Assembly: GCA_023078555.1 (NCBI GenBank)
Contig: CM041198.1
Coordinates: forward strand, 10,215,836-10,279,835
DNA length: 64,000 bases
Origin: Ulva prolifera
Lineage: Eukaryota; Chlorophyta; Ulvophyceae; Ulvales; Ulvaceae
Direction of reading: 5' to 3'
Below the pieces are notes generated by a model. That model did no database searches, was not told the DNA's origin, and saw nothing but the letters and a program-made list of their open reading frames with translations. The stretch's first letter is position 1; the number at the start of each line of letters is the position of its first letter. Shown one piece after another: positions 60,671 to 64,000 of this stretch. The position numbers and the translations under genes are program-made.

Positions 60671-63642
60671 ATGTCCCTCAATCCTTTAAAGCGCAGGCTG
60701 TTTACCCAACGGCCATCCCACTTGCTTGAGGCGACTCCGGTATCAGATTCATTGAAGTTGCCTTCTGAGTCACCTGCTTTCAATTTGGAAAACCCTAGTG
60801 TAGAGGAAGTGGAGGCCTTATTATCTGAAGGTATAGGAAATGCAAACGAACGACCTGGAGAAGATGATGCCACGTTCCTTGAATTTATCGATGACATTGT
60901 CGGACAACCCACTGCGAGTATTGCCAATACGCCGAAGAGATCCACAGAACATGAGGCGTCTGTCTGCATGGACGATCGTGAAACAGCAAGCATGCTTCAC
61001 GAAACGTCCAAATCACCGTCACCAACGGCATTCACGAAAATGTTAGTAAACAGACATGCCTGTCACGAGACTTCGGAGTCCTCGGCTGCATCAAAATCTG
61101 AAGGTGGCCATGGCGTCAGGAATTGTAGCAATTCAGCTTCTGCAAATGGCGTGAAGTCAAGGACCAAATGCAGCCACCTGCGAGCGGGTGCGGAGAGGTT
61201 CATAAATCTCATGCGTAGTGGGACGATGCCTGCAACCAGAGTCCGCAGTGCCATATCCCGCTCTACTCAAAGGAGGGCTGAGGTCTCAGAACGGTCAAAA
61301 CGTGTGAATGACTCGTTCCTGTCATTTGATTCTGCATCTGCCGTACAAGTACCGACACACGGCTCTCATACCACCAGCAGTGCACCGATAAACCAACCAG
61401 AGGTCATGCGGAAAGCACCAATGACTGGTGCACAGCGTGTGAGAAGGCTTGAGCAGAATGTCATTGCTGCCAAGCAGGAGTGGGAATCTCAGTACAGAGT
61501 GCTGATGATGGTCGAGAATGGCGCCCACACACATGCAAACTCAGACAGCTTGGATGGCAGGCATGTTCAGCACAGGGAAGCTGTCGATGCTGCGGCGCAG
61601 AAAGTCCTCGAGGCATCTGGCGACTTGCTCTTAGCGCAAGTCGAGCTGGGCATGGAGAAGCTGCCTGGTAACCAGATTTACTATTACCATGATGATCGGG
61701 CCAGGTTACAGGTGAGATCTGTGCGTTGCGTCTCCCATCTGCGTTCATGCGCGATACATCAACGTTCTCCACATGCAGGGTCCATACAAAGCAATGCAGC
61801 TGTGCAAGCTGGCGAAGCTAAATGTCATGCCGAGTGAGTGCATGGTGCTGATTGACTTGGCACAGGTCAGGGGTGTGAGTGTCCGTGCCCCAGGTCAGGC
61901 TCTGCTGCGATTGCTTGATAATCCTGACAACATGTGTCACGCTATAGACACTCTGCTTCAGGCGGCCACCACACAGAGTAGGCACGCATCATACAGAGGC
62001 ATGGCTCACCTGCAAAACTCAGCCGACGGCGCTTCTGACCCTCGTTCTGGAGACTTTGGTGGTGGATGCAGCAGTGCTGCTGCTTGGATAGGCATGAGTA
62101 GAAGCCATCGAAGTTGTGATTCTGGCAAGCAACAAACGGGTGGACGCCATTGCCCGAGTGAGACTAGGTGTCTTTTGCCAGAGACTGATCGGTGGAATGA
62201 CAGTGGCGCAAAACTACGTGAGGCCAACAGCAACGGCAGGCAGCGAGAAATCGGTGGGGCCACTTGCATATACAGCTTGTACAAGGATGCTCTATGATGA
62301 TGTCATCACACCTCAGATGTGAAATCATGCCCTTCCTGTGATGCAGTCCAAAAGAATGCTCTACTTGCATTTGAGGAGGAAAAATCACTGGAGGTATACA
62401 GCTTTGAGGATTCCGAAGCTGATATTTGCGGCCCTTTTAGTTTCAATGAGTTGCAGGAAAAGTTTGCCAGGCGTGTTCAGACTTCCTTTGCATATGGGGT
62501 GCATCACCGTATGCTTTCAGGTGCCACTGATGCACTCACGTTGAAGGCATGCACTGCAGGGGTGCCATCTCTGAGCCACTTCTGGTCATGTACGATACTG
62601 ATTATGGGACAACCGTCTTGTCTGTTGCCCAGTTATTTCGAAGTATGACACAGCGGCATGAAGAGATCTTGAATGCCCATAACCAGTTTCCACTTCCTAT
62701 TGAGACGCTCAGTTCCTCTGGTCATGTGTTTCGCAGGACGGACGTGTCCAAGTGCACCTTGTCCATAGGCACGCCTTGTTCTCACAGAGAATTAACGGAC
62801 ACACGTGGTGACAACTGCACTCCCTCGGGTGCTTATGTCCCTGTACAATCATCTGCAGATGACGCTGTGCTGCCTGTCTCCACTGTTACTGGGATCACCA
62901 GAAGGACTGGTGAAAGGCACTCCAAACCAGCATATGCTTCGTCTACACCTGAATCTCTCTCCCATTCAAGATGTGCAGCCCCTCACACCGAAGCTAACAC
63001 CCCTGATGCAGTAGAAAGTATTCCAAGGATCCTCCCAAACTGGGTGACTTCTTCAAGCTACTCGGCTGCACCGCCGGAGGGCTATGGTGCTGCACCTGTC
63101 ACTTTGTCAGGCACATTGGATGTCTCAGCCTTGGGAGGACGCCCATACTTGCAAACAACCCAAACAGCGCAAGAAGGCGACAAATGCAGAGTGCAGGACT
63201 TTGGTGCAGCCACGCTTGCTCCAAGCGTGGACACTGTCGGTGGTGAGTGCGTGCCTCATGCAGACACGATACTGGAGCTGCCGTCTGGATTCGATTCCTT
63301 TGAAGATTTGCTACATCATGGTGTGAACCTGATACGGTGCACTGGGATGATCAACTGTATACATAGACTCTTCACTCATGTGCGTGACATCTTGCTGTTG
63401 CACGTGTAGTGGCAGAGAATCAGATGGAGCCTATCAAACAGCGGATGTTGAGAACACAAGGTTCACAAAGGCCGGCTCTGATGGCGCGGCTCGATTTCAA
63501 AGCCCTGAGAGCATTGGCAGAAGCACCAGTGCACATTGCAGATAATGCAATTCGGTCATTTATCAGGCTGAATTATGAGCCTCAGGATGCCTCTGTCGAA
63601 TTTCTGCGTTGTCTGACCAATCAGGACACAAACGTACTGTGA
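60671..63642 (+). CDS. Unidentified multi-exon protein with disordered N-terminus and helical C-terminal region
   Basis: I do not recognise this protein. The first exon, 60671-61711 (347 residues), starts at an ATG (MSLNPLKRRLFTQRP), is basic then acidic and Ser-rich, and ends in a predicted helix with regularly spaced Leu, Ala and Glu (VDAAAQKVLEASGDLLLAQV). It splices in phase 0 to 61779 onward (GPYKAMQLCKLAKLNVMPSE, SVRAPGQALLRLLDNPDNM), which looks like helical-repeat sequence. Further likely coding pieces are 62045-62130 (ETLVVDAAVLLLG), 62116-62290 (ILASNKRVDAIARVRLGVFC), a long Ser/Thr/Pro-rich frame at 62549-63400, and a helical C-terminal piece ending at 63642 (APVHIADNAIRSFIRL). Exon borders after 61.9 kb are uncertain. 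The disordered-plus-solenoid layout recalls large scaffold or checkpoint proteins, but no family is claimed. Confidence 0.5.
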
Positions 63643-64000
63643 CATATGACAGAACGGCACATGTGCAGCTGCGGAATATGTACAGCTTCGACAAACGTTT
63701 GTTATTTCATCTCACATATTACGACGTAATCCTTTCAACGCCTGTGCCTTACAGTCAGTGTACAAACATTTTGGATGCCATACCAGGCTGCACGATGCCT
63801 TCGCAATGGCCTGTAGAATAGCGACCCTGCCATTGCTGCAGCCCATGTACCACTGACCACTACAAATCAAACACTTACAGGAAATACTGTGCATGTGCGT
63901 TAGGCCTCGGCATGGCCATATTGGTGTTTTCTTCTGTTTCAGTGAAGTACTTCACTTGCTGATTTAAACTGTCATCAAAGCAGAGTATGGATGCCACATT

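Overview
This window is nuclear DNA from a flagellated green alga or close relative (Viridiplantae). I infer this from intron-dense genes with GT-AG introns of roughly 70-600 bp, a plant-type fused DHFR-thymidylate synthase, a plant-type R2R3-MYB, a TLC-family ATP/ADP translocase, a cilium-specific WD40/coiled-coil protein (CFAP57-like), a RAP-domain organelle RNA-binding protein, and TGTAA-like 3' signals. I do not recognise the species. The sequence is an assembly scaffold: a 100-base run of N (23676-23775) falls in or beside the 5' part of one gene.

Layout. 0-6.2 kb: an unidentified Ser/Gln-rich coiled-coil protein (+) converges with a GC-rich RAP-domain gene (-). 6.2-10 kb: no recognisable gene, but two short copies of a LINE 3' end. 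10.05-12.3 kb: a six-exon amino acid/auxin permease (+), followed by a longer LINE 3' fragment with a likely target duplication. 14.5-17.5 kb: a four-exon ATP/ADP translocase (+) with a (TG)~41 tract in intron 3. 18.26-23.68 kb: Sec16 (-), running into the gap. 23.8-26.6 kb: a gene-free block bounded by a ~230-bp inverted repeat. 28.07-30.97 kb: a six-exon R2R3-MYB (+). 33.7-35.6 kb: DHFR-TS (-). 37.1-38.9 kb: a class-III aminotransferase of the AGXT2-like group that looks like a pseudogene. 40.85-41.63 kb: a two-exon gene (-) for a lipoyl domain fused to a Kgd4/MRPS36-type E3-adaptor domain. 42.9-44.8 kb: a SANT protein resembling MIS18BP1 (+). 45.8-48.06 kb: an Obg-family GTPase (+), converging with only 18 bp between stops on a DUF218 membrane-anchored protein (-). 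50.57-52.07 kb: pICln (+). 52.57-57.9 kb: a CFAP57-like ciliary protein (-). 58.86-60.11 kb: a 1,256-bp hAT transposon with perfect 8-bp target duplication and an internal perfect 142-bp palindrome. 60.67-63.8 kb: an unidentified multi-exon gene (+).

The genes are unrelated housekeeping, organelle, trafficking, chromatin and cilium functions, as expected for a eukaryotic chromosome; there is no operon logic. Two proteins (Kgd4-lipoyl fusion, RAP protein) and possibly Obg and the translocase act in mitochondria or plastids.

The most notable find is the lipoyl-Kgd4 fusion. In other eukaryotes Kgd4/MRPS36 is a small separate protein that tethers E3 to the 2-oxoglutarate dehydrogenase core, whose E2 lacks an E3-binding domain. 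Here the adaptor carries its own lipoyl swinging arm, so it looks like an independently built analogue of the pyruvate dehydrogenase E3-binding protein.
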